Shown one piece after another: positions 6,425 to 6,921 of a DNA stretch of 6,921 bases. The position numbers and the translations under genes are program-made. The DNA is from Caryophanales bacterium UBA6768 (GTDB lineage Bacteria; Bacillota; Bacilli; Bacillales_D; Amphibacillaceae). A model generated the notes under the pieces. It saw nothing but the letters and a program-made list of their open reading frames with translations, did no database searches and was not told the DNA's origin. Where the stretch lies: positions 1 through 6,921 of the forward strand of contig DKGO01000022.1 in assembly GCA_002453315.1 (NCBI GenBank). Reading direction: 5' to 3'. The number at the start of each line of letters is the position of its first letter. Position 1 is the stretch's first letter.

Positions 6425-6796
6425 ATGAAAAATAATCACGAAGTGAAACCATTGTTATTTATCGATCATCCAAATAGTAAACCACCAATAGTAGAGATGC
6501 AATCAAAATTTATCTATGATAATAAAAAACCTAAAGTAATAAAAAAGGAGACGAAGCAAAAAGAATCTGCTCATGTTAATGTTGAAGATCGGACGATGGT
6601 TGAAAAAATAAATTATTTAACCAAATTACCGAAGGAAATACCTTCATTGAAATGTGAAATTAAAACTAATGATAAAGTGTATGTTGGTCGAATATTGAAT
6701 GAACGGGATCATATGTTAGAAATTGCAATGTTCGGTCGACCATCTGAAACAATCGATAAACGTGAAATAGAAGAAATTAATATTATTGGTTTTTGA
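6425..6796 (+). CDS. cotO: CotO-like spore coat protein
   Basis: 123-residue protein that I assign to the CotO spore coat family (B. subtilis CotO, formerly YjbX), a late coat morphogenesis protein in the mother cell. The N-terminus, KPLLFIDHP followed by EMQSKF (residues about 8-28), resembles the family's opening segment. The middle (about 34-56) is Lys/Glu-rich and low in complexity. The C-terminal domain (about 60-123) has the expected run: Leu-Pro-Lys, then LKCEIKTNDKVYVGRI, and an ending EIEEINIIGF. The start is ATG 6425, because GGGAGGGG sits just before it and a sigma-K type promoter would start transcription only about 25 nt upstream. It is divergent from the Gln-rich gene. The usual B. 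subtilis neighbours (cotVWXYZ) are not in this window. The assignment is from remembered family pattern, not a search. Confidence 0.75.
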   Translation: MKNNHEVKPLLFIDHPNSKPPIVEMQSKFIYDNKKPKVIKKETKQKESAHVNVEDRTMVEKINYLTKLPKEIPSLKCEIKTNDKVYVGRILNERDHMLEIAMFGRPSETIDKREIEEINIIGF

Positions 6797-6879
6797 TAGC
6801 ATTTACTTTTTTTTGTATGAAAGTAATCAAGCGTTCCATTTTAAAAGAATAAACTAATATTAATACTTATCTAAAAAGA

Positions 6880-6907
6880 ACACCATCGAAATTTAATTCG
6901 ATGGTGT
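6880..6907 (-). terminator. Intrinsic terminator, probably for a leftward gene beyond the right edge
   Basis: A perfect 11-bp inverted repeat, ACACCATCGAA / TTCGATGGTGT, surrounds a 6-nt loop (ATTTAA). Read on the minus strand the stem is followed by TCTTTTTAG, a good U-run. On the plus strand only ATTCGTTT follows. It therefore best suits a gene entering from the right. It may also stop the cotO transcript, which ends 84 nt to the left, making it bidirectional. Confidence 0.75.
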
Positions 6908-6921
6908 ATTCGTTTAAAAAG

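Noticed and set aside
6803..6826. TTACTTT / AAAGTAA inverted repeat after the cotO-like gene as its terminator
   Set aside because: The stem is short and almost all A/T, the loop is 10 nt, and no T-run follows it.

Overview
The window looks like chromosomal DNA of a low-GC, endospore-forming member of the Bacillota, most likely a Bacillaceae species. The genes are AT-rich, carry AAGGAG-type ribosome binding sites and use some GTG/TTG starts. The last gene encodes a CotO-like spore coat protein behind a good sigma-K type promoter.

Layout. Positions 1-294 hold no gene. They hold a strict 52-bp tandem repeat (five copies plus a decayed half copy), each copy containing a short hairpin. Positions 295-391 are an AT-rich leader with an orphan AGGAG. 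Positions 392-5838 form one rightward cluster for a three-part molybdenum hydroxylase of the xanthine dehydrogenase family: molybdopterin subunit, FAD subunit and 2Fe-2S subunit, followed by an XdhC-type maturation factor and a MobA/MocA-type nucleotidyltransferase. These correspond to B. subtilis PucD, PucC, PucE, PucA and PucB, in the order D-C-E-A-B rather than A-B-C-D-E. The three structural genes are packed with an ATGA overlap and then a TAA|ATG junction. The two maturation genes follow after short gaps.

How they work together. Substrate is hydroxylated at the Mo centre of the large subunit. Electrons pass through the two 2Fe-2S clusters of the small subunit to FAD on the medium subunit. 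The nucleotidyltransferase probably makes the dinucleotide form of the cofactor, and XdhC protects, sulfurates or inserts it. The large subunit keeps the residues that hold and use Mo, but by hand alignment it lacks the two residues that bind purine substrate in bovine xanthine dehydrogenase (Glu802 and Arg880). The true substrate is therefore open.

Positions 5839-6796 are a small divergent pair: a leftward gene for a very glutamine-rich helical protein, whose stop codon abuts that of the nucleotidyltransferase, and the rightward cotO-like gene. A strong hairpin at 6880-6907, with its T-run on the left, looks like the terminator of a leftward gene beyond the right edge.

I see no mobile element, RNA gene, CRISPR array or defence system. 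The least ordinary items are the 52-bp hairpin repeat array and the altered substrate pocket of the hydroxylase.
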